Positions 16,451 to 24,671 of a DNA stretch of 64,000 bases are shown here, piece by piece. The notes beneath the pieces were generated by a model. It was not told where the DNA came from and made no database searches. It saw nothing but the letters and a program-made list of their open reading frames with translations. The stretch is from Acidobacteriota bacterium (GTDB lineage Bacteria; Acidobacteriota; Terriglobia; Terriglobales; Acidobacteriaceae). The position numbers and the translations under genes are program-made. The stretch's first letter is position 1. Each line of letters opens with the position of its first letter. The stretch spans positions 274,348 through 338,347 of the forward strand of contig JAFDVW010000019.1 of the NCBI GenBank assembly GCA_018268755.1. Reading direction: 5' to 3'.

Positions 16451-16825
16451 ATGAAGACCCTAGGTTTGTGTTTGCTTCTGATGTGTGCGGTTTCCCTGTG
16501 GGCCAGCCCGCAGAATGATTCCTCCAAGGGCAAGTCTGCCAATCGAATGATTACCGGCTGCCTCACCCAAGGGGACGACGCCGATCACTTTGTCTTGACC
16601 TCTAAAAAAGGAAACATCTGGGAGGTAAGCAGCGACTCCGTAGGACTGACACCGCATGTCGGACACACCGTGACCGTAACCGGGGCAGTCGAGCATTCGA
16701 CCATGCACAACTTGAAGGAAGACGCCAAAGATGCCGCCCAGGACACCGGGCTCAAGAAGGAAAACGTAGAGCGGGGCCAGTTGAAAGTGACCAGCCTGAA
16801 AATGGTCAGTGACTCTTGCAAATAG
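16451..16825 (+). CDS. small secreted protein, DUF5818-like, paralogue B
   Basis: A 124-residue exported protein with signal peptide TLGLCLLLMCAVSLWAS followed by MITGCLTQGDDADHFVLTSK, a G-x-IWEVSS strand, LTPHVGHTVTVTGAV and a closing strand LKVTSLKMVSDSC. The order of elements and the GCL and GH-x-V-x-V-x-G-x-V motifs match the gene at 13917-14345, with an insertion of about 20 helical residues before the last strand. AGGAG precedes the ATG by six bases. The frame is open well upstream (to 15908), but that part is antisense to the DUF2934 gene and not protein-like. The role is unknown; ligand binding in the periplasm is conceivable. Confidence 0.68.
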   Translation: MKTLGLCLLLMCAVSLWASPQNDSSKGKSANRMITGCLTQGDDADHFVLTSKKGNIWEVSSDSVGLTPHVGHTVTVTGAVEHSTMHNLKEDAKDAAQDTGLKKENVERGQLKVTSLKMVSDSCK

Positions 16826-16899
16826 ATCCACTGGTTCTAAGAGGTGAGAGGCGTCCCTTTCACCTCTAGAGTTCCGACCCAGGAAAGGAGCATGCGCCA

Positions 16900-17163
16900 A
16901 TGGCCAGACTTCCCGATTGCAAAGCCCAAGCCGATGAACCGGACACACACCCGGCCGAAGTCGGACCGGGCAGCGCCGGCCAGGACGGCGAGCTCGCTGG
17001 ACTCTCCGAAGTCGAAGACATGGACAGCGAGAGCGGGGAAGAGTCAGAGGACGCCAACCAGAGCTGGGAAGCGGCAGCCCTGGAAGGCGCCGAAGATGCG
17101 GCCTCCGAAAGGCCGGTCCATACTCACCTGGAATATGGACCGCACGACGATTTTCCCAAGTGA
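16900..17163 (+). CDS. small highly acidic hypothetical protein
   Basis: 87 residues with a very high Asp/Glu content in the centre (EVEDMDSESGEESED) and few hydrophobics, so probably intrinsically disordered. AAGGAG lies ten bases before the ATG. It follows the secreted-protein gene by 74 bases in the same direction. No family is recognised. Confidence 0.5.
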   Translation: MARLPDCKAQADEPDTHPAEVGPGSAGQDGELAGLSEVEDMDSESGEESEDANQSWEAAALEGAEDAASERPVHTHLEYGPHDDFPK

Positions 17164-17205
17164 AGCCAAAGATCATCCGTGGATGGCCCCGGTCCGGAGA
17201 ATCCT

Positions 17206-17859
17206 TCAGGACTGGGGCTGCCGCACCAGATGATTGCGTACGGCATACATCACCAACTGGCTGACGGAATGGAAGTTCAGCTTGCGCATAATATTGGAGC
17301 GATGGGTTTCCGCCGTCTTCAGGCTGATGCCGAGTAAAGCCGAAATCTCCTTACTGGTCTTCCCTTCCACGACATATTGAACGATCTCAAGTTCGCGGGG
17401 AGTGAGGCGATTGTGCGTGGGATGGCCGGTCTGGACGGTCCCTCTCCCGGTCCAGTCGGTAGTGCCCGACTGCCAGGCGTGGTAGGTCCGTCCTCTCTGG
17501 ATGGAGTCAATGGCGCCTTTAAGATCGCGAGCTGCGTCGGATTTTCGCACGAACCCGCTGGCCCCGGCTTTGAGCAGCTCCCGGAAAATATGCTCTGATT
17601 CTTCAATCGTGAGGATCAGTACCTTTGTGGAGGAGAGCTGTTCCACAATTTTCCTGGTCGCCTCCAAGCCATTCATGCGCGGCATGCGCACGTCCAGAAT
17701 CGCCAGATCGGGCTTCAGCTTGAGCGCTTTGTCCAGCGCATCGGCTCCGTCGACGGCTTCGCCACAAATTTCCCACTCCGGATTTCCCTGGAGGAGGTTC
17801 CGCAGACCATGGCGAACAATTTCATGGTCATCAGCGATTAGAATGCGAAACATTTTCAT
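17206..17859 (-). CDS. NarL/FixJ-type response regulator (first copy)
   Basis: Two-component response regulator: receiver domain (about 1-120) with acidic pair DD at 10-11, phospho-acceptor Asp56 in AILDVRMP, Thr in LILTIEES and the conserved Lys in FVRKSDAARDL, then a LuxR-type helix-turn-helix (about 150-210) with LTPRELEIVQYVVEGKTSKE and KTAETHRSNIMRKL. It is a close paralogue of the regulator at 47858-48532. There is no kinase gene beside it; the HisKA_3 kinases at 49378 and 59951 are candidates. It is divergent from the exopolysaccharide-type genes that begin at 18297 and may act on the CTAGGG repeats in the shared gap. Confidence 0.93.
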   Translation of the reverse strand: MKMFRILIADDHEIVRHGLRNLLQGNPEWEICGEAVDGADALDKALKLKPDLAILDVRMPRMNGLEATRKIVEQLSSTKVLILTIEESEHIFRELLKAGASGFVRKSDAARDLKGAIDSIQRGRTYHAWQSGTTDWTGRGTVQTGHPTHNRLTPRELEIVQYVVEGKTSKEISALLGISLKTAETHRSNIMRKLNFHSVSQLVMYAVRNHLVRQPQS

Positions 17860-18296
17860 ACGGTTTTTTCCTCATTGCGAGGCTGGGTTCCGGCGGGACG
17901 GGGCCCTCGAACTTGTTCCAGCTCGGACGCTTTGGGTAAGCGGACGGTTGCATGGTGCTTCACAGGATGTGGAATTAAGTTGAATGATTTTTCACCGCAC
18001 CCTGTTCGCCCTGCTTGCAGCCCGTAAAGCGGGGCGGCTAGGGTCATATCTCTAGGGGGTCTACAGCAGGCTCCGGATAGACCACTCGCTCATAACCTGC
18101 GATGCTCTTTCATGTTTGTCTACGAACGCCCTGAGACGGAGCGCTTCCCTGCCGGGGAAATCACCCAAGTGAGCGCAATGAATCGGCAGGCGCGTTCTCA
18201 GCGGAACACGGAGCCCGCCTCAGTTCCTGGTTCGCCGCCTGGCACGTCCCTTCGCTTGCGCCATCGTCATGCCCTTTCCCAGGAGATCCGAAGCTG
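17860..18296. promoter_or_regulatory. divergent promoter region with CTAGGG direct repeats
   Basis: A 437-base gap between the response regulator and the nucleotidyltransferase-like gene, with no convincing coding frame. CTAGGG occurs at 18038-18043 and again as CTAGGGGG at 18052-18059, 14 bases apart in the same orientation. Related CCCTnnAGGG palindromes occur in other promoter gaps of the region at 21083, 24551, 34751 and 34825. Confidence 0.4.
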
Positions 18297-19319
18297 ATGT
18301 TTTCGACGGTTGGCGCCATCCTGTTGATCGATGCTCCGCCCTTGCCGGAAGCCATGGCTGGGGCCGGCTGCCGCGCATCCAGCCGGCCTCACCAATTTGT
18401 TCTGGGAAGCCCTTCCGCGTGCCTGGAGATTCTGGGCGCCTCGCTGGTGCAGCGTACTTTGCAAAATCTCCAAGCCGCCGGCATCGGCCATGTGGCGGTG
18501 CTTTGCCGGAAAGAAGCGGCACTCCCGATACGCGAAGCCATTGCGGAGTCGGCGGAAACCCCTCCCACTCTTTTGTCGGCGGATACGGGGGATGATTTTT
18601 GGCTCATGATGGAACGCGCCCAACAGGAAATGCGGGCGAAGCATGTGGAGTGGCTATTTGTCGTAAATTTGGACACCTATACGGAGTTTGAACCGGAGCC
18701 AGCCATCCGCCACTCGCTGCGCCACGGAAGCGGGCCTGTCCAAATCATCGACCGTAAAGGGCCGTTAGGCATCTGGCTGCGCAATTTGACGCGGGAAGCC
18801 CCCCGCCCCGGGACGGTACTGGAATGGCTTGTCCTGGAGGGCTACAGTAATCGCCTGACCACCATGAGTGATCTGCGGCGCTTTGTCATGGATATGTTTC
18901 ATTTCCGCTGCGCCAGCCGTCCTGGGGGCGAGCCGCGAAAACCTGGGGTGTGGATCGACCGAGGGGCCCGGGTCCATCGCCGGGCGCGAATCGTAGCGCC
19001 CGCCTATATCGGGAAAAATACAACTATTTGTGCGGAGACGGTCATTACCCGCTCGAGCAGCATCGAGCGGGACTGCGTAGTGGATTATGGCTCCGTAGTG
19101 GAAGATTCTTGTCTCCTCCCGGGCACTTATGTAGGTCCGGAACTCGATGTGGCCAGTTCCATCGTCGACAGAAATCGCATCCTCCATTTGCAACATAATG
19201 CAACTTTGGAAGTCCACGACAGCATGCTGGTAGGCGCCGCTCGTTCCCGATTTCGCCCGGACTTGGGGCGGCCCGGAGGCCAGCCTGCAGAATCCCAACA
19301 TCGGAAATCGTCTCGTTGA
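18297..19319 (+). CDS. nucleotidyltransferase-like protein with hexapeptide repeats
   Basis: Resembles sugar-1-phosphate nucleotidyltransferases (GlmU/ManC-like): an N-terminal Rossmann-like part (about 1-200) and a C-terminal left-handed beta-helix (about 215-300; VWIDRGARVHRRARIVAPAY, IGKNTTICAETVITRSSSIE, DCVVDYGSVVEDSCLLPGTY). The usual nucleotide loop G-x-G-T-R-L is absent: the start reads GAILLIDAPPLPEAMAG. The enzyme core is therefore degenerate, and the protein may be a scaffold or regulator. AGGAG lies about 11 bases upstream. The stop is followed at 36 bases by the STAS gene start. The context is the left end of the polysaccharide region. Confidence 0.7.
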   Translation: MFSTVGAILLIDAPPLPEAMAGAGCRASSRPHQFVLGSPSACLEILGASLVQRTLQNLQAAGIGHVAVLCRKEAALPIREAIAESAETPPTLLSADTGDDFWLMMERAQQEMRAKHVEWLFVVNLDTYTEFEPEPAIRHSLRHGSGPVQIIDRKGPLGIWLRNLTREAPRPGTVLEWLVLEGYSNRLTTMSDLRRFVMDMFHFRCASRPGGEPRKPGVWIDRGARVHRRARIVAPAYIGKNTTICAETVITRSSSIERDCVVDYGSVVEDSCLLPGTYVGPELDVASSIVDRNRILHLQHNATLEVHDSMLVGAARSRFRPDLGRPGGQPAESQHRKSSR

Positions 19320-19354
19320 CATCTCAATGGCAGAACGATGAGGTAGACGGCCCT

Positions 19355-19771
19355 ATGAAAACCAATCGCTCCACCCTGGTGGTAAAGCTCCCTGAGAAGC
19401 TCAGTCAGCTGGAAGCGCGAGTATTCTGCCGCGAACTCCGTCCGATTCTGACCGCCGACCGGCCGCGCCTGGTCTTTGATCTTTCCGAATTGCGAGAGAT
19501 CGATAGTGCGGGCGTGGATGTACTGGTCGATTCGCTGGAAAGAGTTGTGCAGAATGACGGAGATTTGAAGCTGGCAGCTTTAACACCGCAAGCAGCCGTG
19601 ATCTTGCAGCTTACCCGCGTGGATCGCCTGTTTGAGATCTATGGAACCACCGCCCAGGCGGTGGAGAGCTTTCATGGATTTCCCATTCACAGTGCATTGG
19701 ACAATCCGGAATCCTGGCATGCCTCATCGTTCTCCGCCGGCCAGGTGCACTCGGACCAGCTGGCGGGATGA
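19355..19771 (+). CDS. STAS-domain anti-sigma-factor antagonist-like protein
   Basis: Single STAS domain (about residues 5-105) with the strand-helix motif VFDLSELREIDSAGVDVLVD; the Ser in DSAG is at the position phosphorylated in SpoIIAA-type antagonists. A roughly 30-residue C-terminal extension is not part of the domain. The ATG at 19355 is chosen over a TTG at 19316 that overlaps the previous stop. No anti-sigma kinase or phosphatase is next to it. Placed second in a polysaccharide cluster, it probably regulates synthesis by partner switching; this is inference. Confidence 0.82.
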   Translation: MKTNRSTLVVKLPEKLSQLEARVFCRELRPILTADRPRLVFDLSELREIDSAGVDVLVDSLERVVQNDGDLKLAALTPQAAVILQLTRVDRLFEIYGTTAQAVESFHGFPIHSALDNPESWHASSFSAGQVHSDQLAG

Positions 19772-19803
19772 CACTCAAGCGAAGGGACGGTTGACCTGGT
19801 GCT

Positions 19804-20355
19804 ATGAACACAGCCACGCACTGCAAAACTTCAAACGGATTTCGTCAATTAGTCGGGACGTCGTTGGCAATGGTGATGTGTTTGGCGCCGTGTTCGGTAA
19901 CCGCGCAAACTCCTGCTCCGCAGACTCTGACTGCCCAGACCAAGACGGCCCCGGTACCGGTCCAGCAATCTCCGGGACAAAATGCGCCCGCGCAACCCGA
20001 GGCCCCTGCCACGCCCCTCCCGGCAGAACAGCCGGCGGCAGCGCCCGAGTCCTCACCTGCTCCCCTTCAGCCACGTAGCGAGGAATTGCCCAACAGTCCG
20101 GGAGCCGCGCAGGTTCCCCAGCCAGTCCCTCCCCCAGTGGGCACGGCCGCCGCGGAAGGCCAGGAAGTTAGCGGCGTGTTGGCATCCAAACCCGCCGGCT
20201 TCGCCATTGCTCCGGCCCGGACTCGCCAGCCGCGTTCCTGGCTGATAAAAATCGGAGCCATCGTGGGCGCGGGAGTCGCGGTAGGAACGGTCATGGCCCT
20301 GAGCGCGGGCAGTCCCAGCCGGCCGCCTAACAGTGCTGCGTCGCGAGGCCGCTGA
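19804..20355 (+). CDS. proline/alanine-rich exported protein with C-terminal membrane helix
   Basis: N-terminal signal sequence (SLAMVMCLAPCSVTAQ), then about 100 residues rich in Pro, Ala and Gln (likely extended or wall-spanning), then a hydrophobic segment IKIGAIVGAGVAVGTVMAL near the C-terminus and a short basic tail. The ELPNSPGAAQ motif resembles linker motifs seen in exported acidobacterial proteins. The gene lies between the STAS and thymidylate-kinase-like genes with short gaps, so it is probably in the same operon. No enzymatic domain is seen. Confidence 0.6.
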   Translation: MNTATHCKTSNGFRQLVGTSLAMVMCLAPCSVTAQTPAPQTLTAQTKTAPVPVQQSPGQNAPAQPEAPATPLPAEQPAAAPESSPAPLQPRSEELPNSPGAAQVPQPVPPPVGTAAAEGQEVSGVLASKPAGFAIAPARTRQPRSWLIKIGAIVGAGVAVGTVMALSAGSPSRPPNSAASRGR

Positions 20356-20369
20356 GGAGTCTTCCTGAG

Positions 20370-21062
20370 ATGCGCCACAGACGGCCAATCATCGTCAGTT
20401 TTTCCGGGATTGATGGCGCGGGCAAAAGCACGCAGATCGACTTACTGCTCAGCCGTCTGCAGCAAGCTGGGTGGAGCGTGTCTCTCCTCACATTCTGGGA
20501 CCAGATTGCAACGCTTTCCACTTTTCGGGAATCGCTTAGCCACGCGATCTTCCAAGGAGACCCGGGGACGGGCACGCAGGAAAAGCCCATCACGCGCAAA
20601 GACAAGAACGTCACCGCCTGGCCGGTGCTGCTCCTGCGCTTGGGCTGCTATGTTCTGGATGCTCTCTCTCTGACGTGGAGAGTTTTCCGTCTGCGACGGG
20701 GTGGGAAAGACATTGTCGTCTTTGACCGCTACATCTACGATGAGCTGGCAAACCTTCCCCTGGAACGGCCGGAATTCCAGTGGTATGCGCGCATCCTGGC
20801 AAGAGTTGCCGCGCGCCCCGATATCAGTCTCGTGGTGGACGCCGATCCCCACGCGGCCCGCAGCCGTAAGCCGGAATATCCTCTGGAGTTCGTGGAACGC
20901 AACCGGAACACCTATCTTCGCCTGGCGGAGTTAATCGAGCAGATGAAAGTCATTGCACCCAACCCGATCCCGGAAGTACATGAAGCGATCTGGGAAGAGT
21001 GTATGAAAAGAATTTCTCATAGCGCTCCCAATTACCTGCGGACGCCGGCGCGTATTTATTAA
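20370..21062 (+). CDS. thymidylate-kinase-like P-loop protein
   Basis: P-loop kinase of the dTMP kinase family: Walker A FSGIDGAGKSTQIDLLLSRL at the N-terminus, the DR motif in IVVFDRYIYDEL, and a basic lid-like region (SRKPEYPLEFVERN). At 230 aa it is slightly longer than housekeeping Tmk (about 210), with an insertion around residues 50-95 containing hydrophobic stretches. Tmk-like proteins in exopolysaccharide loci have been noted and probably have another acceptor. It is 14 bases after the Pro-rich gene. A palindrome follows at 21083. Whether it phosphorylates dTMP is uncertain. Confidence 0.75.
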   Translation: MRHRRPIIVSFSGIDGAGKSTQIDLLLSRLQQAGWSVSLLTFWDQIATLSTFRESLSHAIFQGDPGTGTQEKPITRKDKNVTAWPVLLLRLGCYVLDALSLTWRVFRLRRGGKDIVVFDRYIYDELANLPLERPEFQWYARILARVAARPDISLVVDADPHAARSRKPEYPLEFVERNRNTYLRLAELIEQMKVIAPNPIPEVHEAIWEECMKRISHSAPNYLRTPARIY

Positions 21063-21082
21063 AGTTCGACCCCACATGGGTC

Positions 21083-21110
21083 CCCCTAGGGGCAGCCTAC
21101 AGGCTGTAGT
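21083..21110. promoter_or_regulatory. CCCCTAGGGG palindrome followed by a short hairpin
   Basis: CCCCTAGGGG (21083-21092) is a perfect 10-base palindrome in the gap before the glycosyltransferase gene. The next bases, CAGCC TACA GGCTG, form a 5-bp hairpin with no T tract. The palindrome belongs to the CCCTnnAGGG group found in other gaps of this region. It could be an operator for the glycosyltransferase gene or part of a terminator. Confidence 0.4.
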
Positions 21111-21184
21111 GGACACATTCGTGCCCAACTCCTCTTCCCGTTCCCTCATCGTATTCCCATTGTTCCTGGAGGCCCAAGAAGCCC

Positions 21185-22741
21185 ATGAAGATTTGCCTGA
21201 TCACCGCATTTCCTCCCAGCCGGGGCGGACTCAGCGAATACGGATATCACATTGCCCAGGAGTTAAAACAAGATCCCATGCTGAGTCTGACCGTCCTGGC
21301 GGATGTGGTGCCGGGAGTCGCGGAGAAAGAGGAAGATGATGCGGTCATCCGCTGCTGGGAGTTCAACAACCGCAAGAGCATCGGCAATATTCTGCGCATG
21401 ATCCGCCAGATCGATCCGGACGTGGTCTGGTTCAATCTCCTGTTTACAACATTCGGCCACGATCCGGTAGCGGCCTTACGCGGCATGATCTTGCCTCTAC
21501 AGGCGCGGCTGGCCGGCCACTATACCCATGTCACGTTGCACCATCTGATGGACTTCATCGATCTGGAGAACAGTGGCATTCGCTTTCCCGCTCTGTATCG
21601 CATCGGGGGGAGGCTGGCGACCAAGATTTTGCTGCGCTCCAATTCCCTCTCCGTACTCATGCCGGCCTATCGCAGCTTACTGCAGAAGAAATATGGCGGA
21701 GACAATGTGCACTTTCGCACCCATGGGATTTTGGCCAAGAGCCCGGAATACCCGGACTTCGCGCGGCGCGGGAGTTCGACGCAGAACATTCTGACCTTCG
21801 GCAAGTGGGGCACCTATAAGCGTCTAGAGCCCATGATCGAAGCCTTTCAGTCCATTGCGGACCGCCACCCTAAGACCAAGCTGATCATAGCCGGCGGCGA
21901 CCATCCCAGGACGCCCGGCTATGTCGCGTCCCTGGCCCGTAAATATGAGGGCCCGCGCATCGAGTTCACCGGCTACGTGCCGGAAGAGAGAATTGCCGAT
22001 CTCTTTCGCAATGCCTCGCTGGCCGTGCTGCCCTATTCCTCGGCGACTGGCGCCAGCGGTGTGGCCCACCTGGCTTGTGCCTACGGGGTGCCCATTCTAT
22101 CTTCCGATGTTCCCGATTTCGCGCACATGGCGGCGGAAGAAGATATGTCCATTGCGTTCTATCGAACCGGCGATACGCGCGACCTGGCCGACCAGCTGGA
22201 ACGTCTGCTGCAGTCACCCGAGCGCTTGCGGCATATGGCGTTGCAGAATTTCTCGGCGGCCCTGCGTATGAGCATGCCGCGCGTCATCGATGACTATTTA
22301 CGCCTATTTCATTTTGCCCGGCAGACGCGTGGCTTGCGCCCTATACGCCGCTTGCGCCGCTTGCCGCGGTGGATCTCTCGCTCCTTTGTGGGCAGGCTTC
22401 TGCTGCGCTGGTGGAAGCGCAATCATCGGGCGCAATTCTTTCCCGGCACACGCGGCCAGCGTTCATTGAATCTGGAGAGTGATCTGCGTGCTGACCTGCT
22501 TGCCGCCGGAAGTGGCGATCACGCTCAAAACGTAGTCCTGGCCGCCAGCGAGATGGGACGGGGCCCCATTCCCGCACGCGCTAAAAAGAATGGCCGCACC
22601 CACCAGCACAGCCAGCCGCAAGGCACGGCGCAACCCCATCCTCTGTATTGGGGAGAGAGTGAGAAATGCGCCGAAAGCAACCGCGAACCAGCTCGCATAG
22701 AGGGGCCCCTGGCCTCCCCGTTCGCGGAGCCCACTGACTGA
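21185..22741 (+). CDS. GT4-type glycosyltransferase with unusual antisense-overlapping C-terminus
   Basis: GT-B glycosyltransferase, probably transferring a sugar from a nucleotide-sugar in polysaccharide assembly. The N-domain opens with ICLITAFPPSRGGLSEYGYH (acceptor side, G-G loop). The C-domain has ILTFGKWGTYKRLEPMIEAF, LIIAGGDHPRTPGY and YVPEERIADLFRNASLAVLP, with the donor-site region ATGASGVAHLACAYGVPIL. Normal GT4 sequence ends near residue 425. About 90 further residues, rich in Gln, Arg and Pro, run 279 bases into the 3' end of the convergent GH71/GH99-like gene and do not look folded, so the original stop was probably lost. The start at 21185 fits the family N-terminus. Confidence 0.8.
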   Translation: MKICLITAFPPSRGGLSEYGYHIAQELKQDPMLSLTVLADVVPGVAEKEEDDAVIRCWEFNNRKSIGNILRMIRQIDPDVVWFNLLFTTFGHDPVAALRGMILPLQARLAGHYTHVTLHHLMDFIDLENSGIRFPALYRIGGRLATKILLRSNSLSVLMPAYRSLLQKKYGGDNVHFRTHGILAKSPEYPDFARRGSSTQNILTFGKWGTYKRLEPMIEAFQSIADRHPKTKLIIAGGDHPRTPGYVASLARKYEGPRIEFTGYVPEERIADLFRNASLAVLPYSSATGASGVAHLACAYGVPILSSDVPDFAHMAAEEDMSIAFYRTGDTRDLADQLERLLQSPERLRHMALQNFSAALRMSMPRVIDDYLRLFHFARQTRGLRPIRRLRRLPRWISRSFVGRLLLRWWKRNHRAQFFPGTRGQRSLNLESDLRADLLAAGSGDHAQNVVLAASEMGRGPIPARAKKNGRTHQHSQPQGTAQPHPLYWGESEKCAESNREPARIEGPLASPFAEPTD

Positions 22742-24262
22742 CGGGGCAAAAGAAATCGACAGCTTCGCACTGGGCTTGGACTGCCGGCCCGCAGGTTTGA
22801 GCGTGGGCGGAGAAAACTTACACTGGATCTCCGCGGGAGGGTCGGCGCAGGAGAGGGTGACGGGAGAATCCCAGGTTCCAGAGGTAAGGCTTACCACCGC
22901 TTCCGCCACATGTCCCGAAGCAATCTTAAGAGAAGCCGGGGTAGCATGGAGCTGGAAGGCCTGGGGATCGCCGGTGTTGCCGGGGCACTGGGGCGTGTAA
23001 GATGCCGGGCCTGAGAGTTGATTGCGCAAACTGGGCTTGCCTATCGCCTGCACGAAGAATTGGTGGGTAGCGGGGACCAGCGAATAGCTACACAGATTCA
23101 ACGAATTCTCCCCGACGGTCATTTCGCTGAGCAGCATCAGGTTGTCGCCATCCTGTGTGACGTACACCTTATAGTGATCGACGGTGTTTTCCTTGCCGCT
23201 GAGCTTCCAGCTTAGCTGGCTTCCTGAAATGGCGGCGCTGACGGAAACGCAATTGTCGATGCCCGACTCAATTTCGGTTCCTTCTTCATAGTCGTTCCAC
23301 GTAACCAATTGGAGAGCATCCAATTGCCGGGTGGAGTTATAGATCGCGTTGATTTTGTCAAAGGTGTTTAGCCAGGTTTGCCCACACTTCTGGTCCATAT
23401 GGCGGCCCTTGCCCCAGCTGGCCAGAGAGTCATTGAATCCCTTATAGGCGGCGCCAATGGTGTGCAAGTGAGGGTGCGCTTCGCCGGTCTGATAGAAGCT
23501 GGTGAGATAGTTGGCGCCCGCGTCGGCAGTGGAGGGCATGACCCAGGCATAGCTCCCCGCGCTGAGTTCGTGGCTAAAGCCGCTGTTGTTCTGAAAGATA
23601 TAGGCCGGCGAGGAAGCTAAGGACTTGCCCAGCGACCGCCAATCCACCACATAGGAAAGATCGATATCGAAGTTGGTGATCACGGGATTGCCATTGATTC
23701 TTAAATACGCGGGCGAGCTGGTGTAGGTCTGCTCCACGTATTGCAATTGCCGCGCCAGGGACTCTTCCGGCGTGCAGGACTTACATCCCGCCCACTTCAT
23801 GGCGCCGGTATCCACCATGATGGCGAAGCTGAAGCCGGGATGAGCTTCCGCTTCGTTCATCACCAGCCGGGCGGCCTGATCACTGTCGCTATTCGGGCCG
23901 TACCAATCCACTATGACGCCATCAATGCCGCGGCTGACCATGTCCTGCAACTGGCGCCGGATTTGTGCGCCGTCGTTCGAACGATAGCCCACGTCCATAT
24001 GGTTCTTACCGCCAAACCACAACATGAGATGAGCGTACAGTTTGGTGCGCGCTCCCGGATACAACAAGGAATGGATGTCTTCCTTGCTGATGTTGCCCGC
24101 GGCAGCGTTACCGTTTTTCTGCCCGGAAAAGCTGGAAGAGGCGCTGGTGTTGTTGGATTTCAAGGCGCGCAGAGTGGTGGTAGGGCGAATGGTCAAGGGC
24201 CCCGCCATAGCTGCGGCGAGTCCCAGGAACAGGACACTGACTGCCAGGACAAAACGATGCAT
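22463..24262 (-). CDS. secreted GH71/GH99-like protein with beta and membrane C-terminal part
   Basis: Exported TIM-barrel protein like GH71 (alpha-1,3-glucanase) and GH99 (endo-mannosidase). A signal peptide follows the ATG at 24262 (HRFVLAVSVLFLGLAAAMAG; GGGGAG just upstream). The barrel (about 60-350) shows LYAHLMLWFGGKNHMDVGYR, GIDGVIVDWYGP and the final WNDYEEGTEIESGIDNC. The same motifs occur in the gene at 39145-40095. A fibronectin-like segment (about 360-450) and an Ig-like segment follow, then a hydrophobic stretch (ALRLAVLVGAAILFSACG) and a short tail. The last 279 bases are antisense to the glycosyltransferase frame. It may trim or modify the polymer made by the locus. Confidence 0.75.
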   Translation of the reverse strand: MHRFVLAVSVLFLGLAAAMAGPLTIRPTTTLRALKSNNTSASSSFSGQKNGNAAAGNISKEDIHSLLYPGARTKLYAHLMLWFGGKNHMDVGYRSNDGAQIRRQLQDMVSRGIDGVIVDWYGPNSDSDQAARLVMNEAEAHPGFSFAIMVDTGAMKWAGCKSCTPEESLARQLQYVEQTYTSSPAYLRINGNPVITNFDIDLSYVVDWRSLGKSLASSPAYIFQNNSGFSHELSAGSYAWVMPSTADAGANYLTSFYQTGEAHPHLHTIGAAYKGFNDSLASWGKGRHMDQKCGQTWLNTFDKINAIYNSTRQLDALQLVTWNDYEEGTEIESGIDNCVSVSAAISGSQLSWKLSGKENTVDHYKVYVTQDGDNLMLLSEMTVGENSLNLCSYSLVPATHQFFVQAIGKPSLRNQLSGPASYTPQCPGNTGDPQAFQLHATPASLKIASGHVAEAVVSLTSGTWDSPVTLSCADPPAEIQCKFSPPTLKPAGRQSKPSAKLSISFAPSVSGLRERGGQGPLYASWFAVAFGAFLTLSPIQRMGLRRALRLAVLVGAAILFSACGNGAPSHLAGGQDYVLSVIATSGGKQVSTQITLQIQ

Positions 24263-24671
24263 AGACTCCCCGCCTGCGGTGCGCTGGCACCAATCCGGTT
24301 GGAGAGATCCAGAGGACATCGCGCGGCCACGCAAGCAATGACGCCTGCGCCGCCTGCGCGGCCTCCGGACCTATGCTCTGAGCTCTTTCCCCGGAGGAAA
24401 AGGCTGAGGCATACACACGCGCCGGGAGGGGGGAGAAATCGGGAGCGTGTCCGGATCTCAGAATGCGAATACAGTGAATTGTGAGGGAAAGATACTGGGG
24501 ACTCCGTAGGTAGGTCAACGTATCAAGAGGTCATCTTCGTAGTACGAAAGCCCTAAGGGTACCGGAATGTATATAGGGAAAAACCCCTAGCCCTCCCGCG
24601 TCAAATTGTGCCAAACATTTTTCTCGAATTACCCATCTGAGGGAACACTAACGAGAGGTGAAGAGCGGGAA
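24263..24671. promoter_or_regulatory. divergent promoter gap with two CCCTnnAGGG-type elements
   Basis: A 409-base gap between the divergent GH71/99-like and phosphoesterase genes. CCCTAAGGG lies at 24551-24559, and TAGGG at 24574-24578 pairs with CCCTA at 24585-24589 across AAAAAC. These are about 80-120 bases ahead of the phosphoesterase start. No other gene is seen in the gap. Confidence 0.4.
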
